A stretch of 64,000 nt of DNA from an uncultured Christensenella sp. (GTDB taxonomy: Bacteria; Bacillota; Clostridia; Christensenellales; Borkfalkiaceae). Position numbers and translations under genes: made by a program. The notes below the pieces were generated by a model. That model did no database searches. It saw nothing but the letters and a program-made list of their open reading frames with translations, and was not told the DNA's origin. Positions within the stretch are counted from its first letter, which is position 1, and every line of letters starts with the position of its first letter. The stretch spans positions 62,001-126,000 of the forward strand of contig CAJUET010000001.1 of the NCBI GenBank assembly GCA_910585595.1. The letters are read 5' to 3'. Positions 24,989 through 33,022 of this stretch are shown here, one piece after another.

Positions 24989-26113
24989 TTATAATTTTTC
25001 AACAACTATGCCGTCCGAAATTTCGCAATCATAGAATGCGGGACGGTATCCCGTTTCTTTCTCATACTGATCTGCAACTTTTTTCTTGAATTCCTCCACG
25101 CCGCTTCGCTTAACGATCGAAACGGTACAGCCGCCGAACCCTGCCCCCGTCATACGGGAACCGAGGCAAGCGGGATGATTTTGCGCAGCGTGTGCGAGAG
25201 AATCAAGTTCTTTTCCCGTAACCTCATAGAGCGTACTTAAAGATTCGTGCGAAGCGTTGAGAATTTCACCCAGCTTCGCCATGTCGCCCGTGCGCATTGC
25301 TTGTGCAGCAAAGCGAACACGTTCGCACTCCTCAACGACGTGTTTTGCGCGTTTATGAATGACGGGAAGCAAAATAGATTTATACTCTTCTAGCTCGTAA
25401 GGTTTGAGTTCGGCGAGACAGGTAATCGGAAAATGCTTTTTCATAAGCGTAAGCGCCGTTTCCACTTCCTCTCTGCGTTCGTTATATTTGCTTTCGACAA
25501 GGTTGTGGGGTTTATTGCAGTTTGCGATCACGATCGCGCAATCACCCAAATTTACGGGAATATATTCCCTCTCCAAGGTTTTACAGTCAAGAAGAATCGC
25601 GTGCCCCGCTTTTCCGTTTGCAGAAGCGTATTGATCCATAATGCCGCATTTTACGCCCGCATAAATCTGCTCTGCCTTCTGTGCAACGAGCGCAACCTCT
25701 ACGGGGTCTAACTTCTCATCCGCCGCAGTAGCAAGCGCCGCAATCGTAGAGACCTCTATCGCCGCCGACGAAGAGAGTCCGCTGCCGAAGGGTACGGTGC
25801 AGTCGAGAAGCAAATCGCACCCTACTACCTTATGCCCGGCTTCCCGCCACAAGTGTGCGCAACCCGCATGGTATTTGGCGTGCTTCAGCTCTTTATATGA
25901 TTCCAGCTTATCAAGTTCGAGTGAGACTTTATCGGGAAGATCCGTCCATTCGAGGTTGATTTTATCCGTACCGTTGGGACGGACGTAGACCGTATTGCGT
26001 AAAGAAAGCGCGCAAGGCATAACTTTTCCTCCGCAGTAATCGACGTGCTCGCCGATCAGGTTCACTCTGCCTGCGGCAGATACCTTATAAGTATATTTCG
26101 AAGTATCAATCAT
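24989..26113 (-). CDS. galK: Galactokinase
   Basis: GHMP kinase phosphorylating galactose at C1. N-terminal sugar signature GRVNLIGEHVDYCGGKVMP, ATP motif PFGSGLSSSAAIEVST near residue 115, and C-terminal GAGFGGCTVSIV. I start at ATG (MIDTSKYTYK), 10 nt after AAGGGGG; a TTG three codons earlier is too close to that site. The start overlaps the galT stop by 8 nt. Confidence 0.95.
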   Translation of the reverse strand: MIDTSKYTYKVSAAGRVNLIGEHVDYCGGKVMPCALSLRNTVYVRPNGTDKINLEWTDLPDKVSLELDKLESYKELKHAKYHAGCAHLWREAGHKVVGCDLLLDCTVPFGSGLSSSAAIEVSTIAALATAADEKLDPVEVALVAQKAEQIYAGVKCGIMDQYASANGKAGHAILLDCKTLEREYIPVNLGDCAIVIANCNKPHNLVESKYNERREEVETALTLMKKHFPITCLAELKPYELEEYKSILLPVIHKRAKHVVEECERVRFAAQAMRTGDMAKLGEILNASHESLSTLYEVTGKELDSLAHAAQNHPACLGSRMTGAGFGGCTVSIVKRSGVEEFKKKVADQYEKETGYRPAFYDCEISDGIVVEKL

Positions 26114-27563
26114 AAAAACCAAGCCCCCTTAAAAATTTTTCTGTATCTTGATGCGTTTCAAACACAGCCGTGTTTTTGAGAATGCGTTCGCAAATGCTGG
26201 CAAGTTCATCTCTCATCGCCTCATCGGCCTCTTCCTTTGTATGCGGCGTGTTCTTCTCTCTGATTTCGTCATAGAGTAAACGGAAATCTTTCAGCTCTTC
26301 GGGAAGTGCGCCTTTGAGGAGCGCTTCCTTCACCTCTTCGAGCTCCTGTTCCAAACGCCCCGGAAGAATAAACAGTCCCTGCGCCTCGATAAGCCCGATC
26401 GATTCCTTTTTAATAACATGAAACTCGGGATGCGCATGGAACACGCCGTCGGGATATTGCTTCGAAGTAATGTTACTTCTTAAAATAAGGTTCATTTCAT
26501 AACCGTCCGCCGTCTTTACAACAGTAGGACTTACGGCATGGTGCATTCCGTCCTGATCTTCGGGAATCAAGCCGCGCGCCTCGTCGGTATAACTAACCCA
26601 ACCCTTACGAATGATTTCCGAAACCTGCGCAATGCTCGCTCTGTTCCTGCCCGTGATGCGAACACAGGTACCGAACCAATCGAGCACACCGATTTTCACG
26701 TCCGGATACTTGTCGCAGACAAGCGTTTTGGCAATCCCCGCAAGGAAAAGCGGAAGTTTTTCTCCGCCTCCCTGGAAATGATCATGCGCAAGAACACTGC
26801 CGCCGATACGCGGAAGCGGTGCATTGCAGCCGATAAAGTAATGCGGGAATGCGTCAACAAAGTCCATAAGGCGGTAAAACGTGTCTTCATCTACATGCAT
26901 GGGCGTATGAGTTTCATTGACCGCAATACCATGTTGATAAAAATACCCGTAAGGCGAGAACTGCCAAAACCATCTTTCGTTGCCGAAAGTCAAAGAAACG
27001 GTGCGGAGCGTTCTCTTTGCGCGTCCGTGATAGCCCTCGTTTTCACGACAAATGGAACACTTCGGATAACCGCCCTTCACGCTGTTTCCGCTCACTGCCT
27101 TTTTAGGGTCACGAAATTCGGGCTTTGCTTTGTTGATGGTAACGATAAGTCCGTTCTTTGCGGAAAAGCGCGGGTTTTTGTCGAGCTTTTCTTTTTTTAC
27201 GTAATCACCCGCGACGGAATAATCGTAAAGCCACTGCGTTGCTTCCTCGGGAGAATGCTCGTAAATTTCGGAAAAAATTTTTTCCACCTCCGCAGGCGGG
27301 AGCATAAGCGCACCCATTACGGCATCGAGCTTTTTCTCCGCATCCTCTTCGGGATATAAACCTTCCGAAAGCGCAATTTCGTTCAAGGCACCGAGAAGTG
27401 CGGAAACGCTTTCGCCCGCATACTTCGCTTCGCTCTTCTCATAGCTTTCAAGTCCGAGTACCATGAGAAGCGTATTGCGCGCGTAAGAAGCATTCCTCTC
27501 GCAAAGAGAGAGCTTTTCTTCCGCATAGCCGATCAGCTTGTCGATTGCTTCAAAAATTTTCAC
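26106..27563 (-). CDS. galT: UTP/UDP-hexose-1-phosphate uridylyltransferase, Firmicutes (class II) type
   Basis: Transfers UMP from UDP-glucose to galactose-1-phosphate. About 485 residues, the long Gram-positive form rather than the 350-residue E. coli type. Recognisable parts are AKRTLRTVSLTFGNERWFWQ, PIHVDEDTFYRLMDFVDAFPHYF-like stretch near residue 225, GSVLAHDHFQGG and FHAHPEFHVIKKESIGLIEA. GGAGG lies 5 nt before a GTG start (MKIFEAIDKL); the ATG 12 nt upstream overlaps that ribosome site and is rejected. First gene of the operon. Confidence 0.93.
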   Translation of the reverse strand: MKIFEAIDKLIGYAEEKLSLCERNASYARNTLLMVLGLESYEKSEAKYAGESVSALLGALNEIALSEGLYPEEDAEKKLDAVMGALMLPPAEVEKIFSEIYEHSPEEATQWLYDYSVAGDYVKKEKLDKNPRFSAKNGLIVTINKAKPEFRDPKKAVSGNSVKGGYPKCSICRENEGYHGRAKRTLRTVSLTFGNERWFWQFSPYGYFYQHGIAVNETHTPMHVDEDTFYRLMDFVDAFPHYFIGCNAPLPRIGGSVLAHDHFQGGGEKLPLFLAGIAKTLVCDKYPDVKIGVLDWFGTCVRITGRNRASIAQVSEIIRKGWVSYTDEARGLIPEDQDGMHHAVSPTVVKTADGYEMNLILRSNITSKQYPDGVFHAHPEFHVIKKESIGLIEAQGLFILPGRLEQELEEVKEALLKGALPEELKDFRLLYDEIREKNTPHTKEEADEAMRDELASICERILKNTAVFETHQDTEKFLRGLGFYD

Positions 27564-27578
27564 AGTCACCTCCATGAA

Positions 27579-27607
27579 TCAAGGCGGAATTCAAAAAATT
27601 CCTTGAA
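27579..27607 (-). promoter_or_regulatory. Inverted repeat in the galT leader
   Basis: TCAAGG(CG)GAATT and AATTCCTTGA flank a short A-rich loop immediately upstream of the galT ribosome site. It can form an mRNA hairpin or serve as an operator. Confidence 0.45.
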
Positions 27608-27619
27608 TCCTATGATATA

Positions 27620-27648
27620 ATTATAATACAGTCACGCATTCCCCGCAA
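27620..27648 (-). promoter_or_regulatory. Promoter of galTKE
   Basis: Minus strand TTGCGG, 17 nt, TATAAT. It lies back-to-back with the araC-type promoter, with 29 bp between the two -35 boxes. Confidence 0.75.
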
Positions 27649-27677
27649 GAATTTTTACCTTAAAATATAGACATTTA

Positions 27678-27706
27678 TTGACATTTTTTCAAGACTGTGT
27701 TAAACT
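27678..27706 (+). promoter_or_regulatory. Promoter of the AraC-type gene, apparently leaderless
   Basis: TTGACA, 17 nt, TAAACT; 9 nt (GTTTTCGAT) then ATG. Confidence 0.7.
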
Positions 27707-27715
27707 GTTTTCGAT

Positions 27716-28588
27716 ATGATAGCAAAACGTGAAATTTGGAAATATCCGGACAAAGTGAAGGTGTGGGTCGGGAAATATAGAAACTCCCATAACCTTTTGC
27801 ATTGGCATCACGATTGCGAACTTGTCTATGTGGAAAACGGCATAATCGACATATTCTGCGATAAAAGAATGCACACTCTGACACGCGGCGAGCTTCTCTA
27901 TATCGATAGCGGACAGGTACACTATATGCAGGCGCACGATCCCGAAACCGTTTTGATCACGATTATTTTCAATTACAGTATTCTGCGCCCCTATATAGGT
28001 AACCTCCGGCTCGCTTCGCCTAAACTGAAAGGAAGCTATCCCATTCCGCAATTTTATAGGGAAATTCGCGATCTGCTTTTTCATAAACCTCCCTTCTTCG
28101 AGGTTGAAGCGGTGGGAAAAATTATTTCTTTAATGGCTTCGATTTTTCGCGGCGAAGAACTTGTTCCCCACGAAACCGCCGATAAAACGACAGAACGATT
28201 TATAGCGCTACTGGAAGACATCTCCGATAAATGCGACCAATATAATTTTGAAAAAGGCGTTTCCTTTATGAACGTAAGCGCGGCGTATTTTTCCCGCTAT
28301 TTTAAAGAGTCGACAGGAATTTCCTTTTCCGCATATCTCAACTATGTGCGGACGGAAAAGGCAATCGCGCTCATCAACGGTGAAAACAAATTCACAATGA
28401 CGGAAATCGCCGATAAATGCGGTTTCGGAACAATTCGAAACTTCAACCGTATTTTTAGGAATCTGACGGGCTGTTCCCCCTCCTCTATCCCGAAAGATTA
28501 CGTACTGAACAGCAGCTTCGTTTACCCGAGCGACAGCGCATTCGTCCCTACCTTCCATGACTGCGAACTCTTAGAATCGGGCGAATAA
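27716..28588 (+). CDS. AraC-family transcriptional regulator with cupin sensor
   Basis: N-terminal AraC-type cupin (HNLLHWHHDCELVYVENG, then IDSGQVHYMQA) for effector binding, C-terminal pair of helix-turn-helix motifs (NVSAAYFSRYFKESTGISF and MTEIADKCGFGTIRNFNRIFRN). 290 residues. Divergent from galTKE, so activation of the Leloir genes in response to galactose or a galactoside is the likely role. No Shine-Dalgarno site is present and the promoter -10 is 9 nt from the ATG. Confidence 0.92.
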   Translation: MIAKREIWKYPDKVKVWVGKYRNSHNLLHWHHDCELVYVENGIIDIFCDKRMHTLTRGELLYIDSGQVHYMQAHDPETVLITIIFNYSILRPYIGNLRLASPKLKGSYPIPQFYREIRDLLFHKPPFFEVEAVGKIISLMASIFRGEELVPHETADKTTERFIALLEDISDKCDQYNFEKGVSFMNVSAAYFSRYFKESTGISFSAYLNYVRTEKAIALINGENKFTMTEIADKCGFGTIRNFNRIFRNLTGCSPSSIPKDYVLNSSFVYPSDSAFVPTFHDCELLESGE

Positions 28589-28601
28589 ATTTTTCAATTA
28601 T

Positions 28602-28630
28602 AAAAACCCTGCGGTTTTCGCAGGGTTTTT
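28602..28630. terminator. Bidirectional terminator between the AraC-type gene and GH2 gene
   Basis: AAAAACCCTGCG, loop of 5, CGCAGGGTTTTT: a perfect 12-bp stem serving both converging genes. Confidence 0.9.
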
Positions 28631-28638
28631 AAATCCAA

Positions 28639-30375
28639 TTATTGATTTTGTATCGTCAAATCTTTTATCGTTTCGATATCAAATTTCGGCTTATGTTCGG
28701 CGTTCAAAAGACCGTTTACCTCTTGCTGTACATCAGTCAGTTGCGTATAGCAGAAACCTTGAAATTCCTTGTTTGCATAGATTCCCCGTATAAGATTCCC
28801 GTAACGGGAATAGAACTCCTCTTGATCCACCGCTCCGTCATTATAGCCCCAGTTACCGTGTTCCGCTTCGCTCTTCATCGCAATCCCGCCGAATTCGGTA
28901 AAAAGAACGGGCTGACCGCTGTAATTGCAACCGTAAGCCATAAGCCGCCGTCCCTGCGGATACAGTCCGTCATAGCGATCGGCACGGTATTTATTCTGAA
29001 ACTCGGAACTGTCGTATGCGTAATCGTGAATGCCGAGAATATCCGTTGTGTCGGGACTTTCCCACCCGTCGTTCGTACTGATAAGACGGCTGTTATCCAA
29101 AGCCTTCGTTGCATAATAGAGCGAACGCGCAAAATTCAGCTGATCCTTATCGGCAACGATATTCCGAACACCCCAACTTTCGTTTAAAGGCACATAGCAA
29201 ACCACGCTCGTAAAATTACGCGCCGTCAACATAATTTCACTCCACTCTTCCGAAACGCGCTTCATTTCTTCCGCGCAGAAGTTGTATGCGGAAGGCATTT
29301 CGCACCAGGTAAGGAAACCGAGTTCCTCTGCATAATAGTAGAAGTACGGATCTTCGAACTTTTGATGTTTTCGCGCGCCGTTAAATCCCATCGCCATTGC
29401 AAGTTCGATATCTTTTCTGATCGCATCCGTGCTCGGCGGCGTTAAACCGCTTTCCTTCCAATAGCCTTGATCGAGAATCAACCTTTGATAGAGCGGCGCG
29501 TTATTTAAACTGATTTTGTTCCCGTCGGCGGAAATTTTGCGGAGTCCGAATCGCGTGCGCGCCTCGTCGATACATTTCCCACACCGATACAGACGGAATA
29601 CTGCGTTAAAAAGAACGGGATGTTGAGGCGTCCAAGCAAAATTCGCGTCAACGAAGTTCTGCTCCATCAACCGAACCGAATAGCGCGTATGCTTTCCGTC
29701 AAGATTGAAACGGCTCTTTTTAACAACCTCTTTGCCGAACGTAATTTCAATTTCCGCCTCGTCTGCTTTATTCCGAAGGGTTACGATTTCGCCCGATATG
29801 CTGCACCTGTCATAGTCGGGGATCAGCCGATATTCGCCGATACAGTCCTCGCCGAAATAATCAATCCAAACGCTCTGCCAAATGCCCGTATTCGGAATAT
29901 ACCAACAACCGTACTTTTCCCCCGTCCAGCTCTGCTTGCCGCGGGGAACGGTGGGATCAAACGGATCGTAACAGCGCACTACAAGTACGTTTTCTTTTTC
30001 GGAAAGATAATCGGTAATATCGACCGAAAACGGCGCAAAACCGCCCGTATGCGTTAAGGCGTGTTTCCCGTTTATCCAAATATCCGTCACATAATCGCAA
30101 CCGTTAAAGCACAAGAGCGCACGCTTATTTAAGTTCGCTTTAAAAGTTCTTTTGTACCATACCCGTTCGTGGCAAGCGGTATCGCCGATACCGCTTGCTT
30201 CGTACTGATAGGTAAACGGAACGTTGATTTTCAGGGGAAGTGAAACCTTACCCGTATCATACCCTTTAATCATTCCCTCGTCTTGATCGTCGTAGGCAAA
30301 CTCCCACTCGCCGTTAAGGGACAGCCACTCTTCTCTTTGGAACTGAGGACGCGGATATTCGTTTCTTTTTAACAT
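28639..30375 (-). CDS. Glycoside hydrolase family 2 (beta-galactosidase/glucuronidase type)
   Basis: Sugar-binding jelly-roll (NGEWEFAYDD, VWYKRTFKANL, GFAPFSVDITDYL), an immunoglobulin-like domain, and the TIM barrel with acid/base Glu in CYVPLNESWGVRN near residue 398 and nucleophile Glu in PVLFTEFGGIAMK near residue 505. 578 residues, no signal peptide and no C-terminal accessory domain, so a compact cytosolic enzyme. AGGAG precedes the ATG. Proximity to galTKE suggests it releases galactose, but glucuronides or mannosides cannot be excluded. Confidence 0.88.
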   Translation of the reverse strand: MLKRNEYPRPQFQREEWLSLNGEWEFAYDDQDEGMIKGYDTGKVSLPLKINVPFTYQYEASGIGDTACHERVWYKRTFKANLNKRALLCFNGCDYVTDIWINGKHALTHTGGFAPFSVDITDYLSEKENVLVVRCYDPFDPTVPRGKQSWTGEKYGCWYIPNTGIWQSVWIDYFGEDCIGEYRLIPDYDRCSISGEIVTLRNKADEAEIEITFGKEVVKKSRFNLDGKHTRYSVRLMEQNFVDANFAWTPQHPVLFNAVFRLYRCGKCIDEARTRFGLRKISADGNKISLNNAPLYQRLILDQGYWKESGLTPPSTDAIRKDIELAMAMGFNGARKHQKFEDPYFYYYAEELGFLTWCEMPSAYNFCAEEMKRVSEEWSEIMLTARNFTSVVCYVPLNESWGVRNIVADKDQLNFARSLYYATKALDNSRLISTNDGWESPDTTDILGIHDYAYDSSEFQNKYRADRYDGLYPQGRRLMAYGCNYSGQPVLFTEFGGIAMKSEAEHGNWGYNDGAVDQEEFYSRYGNLIRGIYANKEFQGFCYTQLTDVQQEVNGLLNAEHKPKFDIETIKDLTIQNQ

Positions 30376-30408
30376 ATTTTTTCTCCTGCCGTTTATATTA
30401 GCATTATA

Positions 30409-30645
30409 TTAACACATATTTTTGAATTGCGCAAGCCTTTCAGCGATCATTGCGCTATCGGAGGTCGCAAAATAATTGCTGACTTTCATCGGCATATTGA
30501 ATGCTAAAAATCCGACAGATGCGTACTGATACTCACCGAACGCCGCAAAGTCACATTTTGTAATTGCAGCTTCTTTTTTAAACGAACAAAAATACGTCCG
30601 CGGTTTCAGTGAACAGATCTCTTTAAACGCACTTCGGCATTTGAA
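30409..30645 (-). pseudogene. Unrecognised 3' gene remnant
   Basis: A minus-strand frame stays open for 78 codons between stops, has no start codon at its 5' end, and reads as protein: LKPRTYFCSFKKEAAITKCD, then FAAFGEYQYASVGFLAF, ending ERLAQFKNMC. The first Met is in the middle. The GH2 -10 box (TATAAT) overlaps its stop. It looks like the C-terminal part of a lost gene; I do not recognise the family. Confidence 0.4.
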
Positions 30646-30682
30646 TCAATCGAATGCAAAAAAACGACCGCCACAGCGTTCG

Positions 30683-31561
30683 TCAATTCTTTTTAATGAG
30701 TGCACAAAAAAAGCCTTCGAATTGCCCGTCCGGCGGAACAAGAAGGGTGTTTTTCAGACTCTTTAATCGGGGAACGGAAAAAGGCATTTCGGGCGGAAGC
30801 AACTCAAAATCTCCCTCTTTCAGCACTTTTTCAAGAACGCCCTCGTTCTCCTCTTTTAACACGGAGCAAGTGGAATACACCATAACGGAACCCTTTTTTA
30901 AAAGTTTTAACGATTTACGCAGCAGTTTTTCCTGCAATTTTACACTGTTTTCGACAAGCTTCTCGGAAATTTTAATTTCACCGTCCGGCGTGAGCGTTCC
31001 GCTTCCGCTGCACGGCGCGTCCAAAAGAATTTTGTCGAAACGGTAAAATTCGTCAAGGGAAAGCGCATCCTGAACAAGCACGCTTGTACGGGGAACGCTA
31101 AGCTTTGCAAGGTTGTATTTCAGCCTTTCCGCACGGATCTTATCTTTTTCGCAAGCAGTCAGAAAGGCTTCCCCTCCCGACAATGCGGATAAAAGCGAAG
31201 TCTTTCCGCCCGGCGCCGCCGTCATATCAAGAATATTTTCGTCCCTTTGAGGCGCAAGGAGATAAGGCGGAAGCATGGAAGAAAGGCTCTGCAAATAAAT
31301 TTTACCTTCTTTATAGAGCGGCATTTCTGCAATTTCCCGTTCGCGAAGATTCTCCGCGAAATAGGCACACGGAACGGGTGCGCTTTTTATATTGATTCCG
31401 AGCGTGGCGCACTGCCTTTCGACCTCGTCCTTGGAGGATTTTAAAAGATTGACTCTAAAAGTAACGGGGCGCCGCATTGCGTACCCCGTTAAAATCTTGT
31501 TTGATTCCTCTTCGCCGTACTGCGCGTTGAGGCATTTTATCAAAAATTCAGGAACGTTCAA
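30683..31561 (-). CDS. RsmB/NOL1-type rRNA (cytosine-5) methyltransferase
   Basis: SAM motif ILDMTAAPGGKTSLLSAL near residue 110, catalytic motifs DAPCSGSGTL (motif IV Cys) and MVYSTCSVLKEEN (motif VI Cys). 292 residues, lacking the C-terminal PUA-like extension of the 450-residue RsmF/YebU forms. It starts with TTG overlapping the flavodoxin stop (TTGA), with AGGATC upstream. Target base not determinable from sequence. Confidence 0.88.
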   Translation of the reverse strand: MNVPEFLIKCLNAQYGEEESNKILTGYAMRRPVTFRVNLLKSSKDEVERQCATLGINIKSAPVPCAYFAENLREREIAEMPLYKEGKIYLQSLSSMLPPYLLAPQRDENILDMTAAPGGKTSLLSALSGGEAFLTACEKDKIRAERLKYNLAKLSVPRTSVLVQDALSLDEFYRFDKILLDAPCSGSGTLTPDGEIKISEKLVENSVKLQEKLLRKSLKLLKKGSVMVYSTCSVLKEENEGVLEKVLKEGDFELLPPEMPFSVPRLKSLKNTLLVPPDGQFEGFFCALIKKN

Positions 31562-32049
31562 TTCTTGATCCTACCGTCTTTGATTCCCGCCACCCAATCC
31601 TTTATAACAAGATCGGGCGTAACTTGATTGTTATCTTCGAATTTTACGTTGAGAATGGGTCCCACATATGCGCCGCGGAGCGCTTTTTTGAAGTCGCCGA
31701 TAACTCGTCCGATCTTTCCGTCGTTCGTGACAAACGGATAAACGACTCTGCCCTTCCAACTGTTGTTCGACAGGAATTTCTTCATGGCAGGCGCAAAAGA
31801 AGACCACCACACGGGCGAACCCAAAAGGATCGCGTCGTATTTGTCCCAATCGATCTCAACGGGGCGGAGCGCAGGAATATAACCGCTCGAAACCTCTTTT
31901 TCGGCAAGGCTCAATAAAACGTCGTAATCGTCGGGATATTCCTTAACTGTTTTAATTTCGATTACGTCGGAACGCAGAGAACGCGCTACCCTCTCCGCAA
32001 CCGCCTTCGTATTCCCTCCGAGAGAATAATATGCTACCAAAGTTTTCAT
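31558..32049 (-). CDS. Flavodoxin-family protein
   Basis: FMN-binding P-loop YYSLGGNTKAVAERVA near residue 8 and the second FMN loop LGSPVWWSSFAPAMKKFL near residue 78 identify a long-type flavodoxin/FldA-like oxidoreductase (163 residues). GGAGGAGAAGG precedes the ATG. Low-potential electron carrier or quinone reductase; the neighbours do not settle which. Confidence 0.9.
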   Translation of the reverse strand: MKTLVAYYSLGGNTKAVAERVARSLRSDVIEIKTVKEYPDDYDVLLSLAEKEVSSGYIPALRPVEIDWDKYDAILLGSPVWWSSFAPAMKKFLSNNSWKGRVVYPFVTNDGKIGRVIGDFKKALRGAYVGPILNVKFEDNNQVTPDLVIKDWVAGIKDGRIKN

Positions 32050-32074
32050 TTCCTTCTCCTCCGTTTTCCATATA

Positions 32075-33019
32075 TTAATAGAATGTAGCGAGCTCCTGTT
32101 CGGGAGGCGTAGAATAGCTGAGCTTCTCCGCTTTCAGAACAGGACCGTTGCCGTCATATATTTTATCGTATTCAACGGATATTTTCGCCGTGAGCACGAT
32201 CCAATCACGCGTTTTCAACGGCAGATCCGACGTGTGCTTTACCACAAGTCCGCTGTATGCGATATCCGCTTCGCAACAGGTCATAATATGCCTCCCGACG
32301 ACGATCGTACCATTTTTCAGCTTGCGATCCGTTGCAACAAGCCCCTTAAAACAAACCGTCTTTCCGTCATAGTTTTGCATATTTTCCATGAGGTCGCGAT
32401 AAAAAAACGCATAATCGCGATCCTCTATCGAAATGACGTCGGCATTGATGTCATACGGCAACGGATCGACGATTTCGTCATATTCCGCTCTGCCGCCCAT
32501 AAATTCGTAGACGATATCCGGTCTTCGCGATATACCGCGCACGATCTTATGGAATTCCGCCTTGGAATATTCCTCTTTAAAGCGGTTAAACACGACTAAG
32601 TCGGCATACTGTATTTTGTCGAACGTGAGTTGGCGGATATTCTGATTATACGCCGTAAACGTTGAAGAATCGAAAAACGTCATAACCTGCGCAATCATCC
32701 AACCATCCGGCATAATCTCGAAAAAGTCATTCAATGGAGTCATGCCGTTGCATTCCGCGACGACGCGATCCGCGCCATACTCATGGGAAATTTGTGTTAA
32801 ACGCTCAACGCTCGCTTCCTGCATGGATAGCGCTTCAATATGAAAATCTTTTATGCGGAAACGGGAGGGATCAAACTCTGTTTCCCCCTCTTCAAGAACG
32901 AGTACGAGCGTTTTTTCGCTCGATTCAAAGCGCTCGTCCTCCAAGGTTTCCTGTATAAATTTTGTCTTTCCCGCGTCAAGAAATCCGAGAAAGAGATAAA
33001 CGGGAACTTCCTTTACCAT
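32075..33019 (-). CDS. CobW/G3E GTPase fused to a YcgQ/DUF1980-like domain
   Basis: N-terminal G3E-like P-loop FLGFLDAGKTKFIQETL (about 10-26), but the switch and NKxD-type regions are divergent (DLVVFNRFKEE). From about residue 205 the sequence VCFKGLVATDRKLKN and RHIMTCCEADIAYSGLVV match the TCC-containing C-terminal domain of YcgQ/TIGR03943 proteins, which normally pair with a YcgR-type permease. Here the domain is joined to the GTPase and no permease is present. Immediately downstream of the His-rich CobW gene (3-nt gap); a metal, probably zinc, role is inferred. Confidence 0.75.
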   Translation of the reverse strand: MVKEVPVYLFLGFLDAGKTKFIQETLEDERFESSEKTLVLVLEEGETEFDPSRFRIKDFHIEALSMQEASVERLTQISHEYGADRVVAECNGMTPLNDFFEIMPDGWMIAQVMTFFDSSTFTAYNQNIRQLTFDKIQYADLVVFNRFKEEYSKAEFHKIVRGISRRPDIVYEFMGGRAEYDEIVDPLPYDINADVISIEDRDYAFFYRDLMENMQNYDGKTVCFKGLVATDRKLKNGTIVVGRHIMTCCEADIAYSGLVVKHTSDLPLKTRDWIVLTAKISVEYDKIYDGNGPVLKAEKLSYSTPPEQELATFY

Positions 33020-33022
33020 ATC

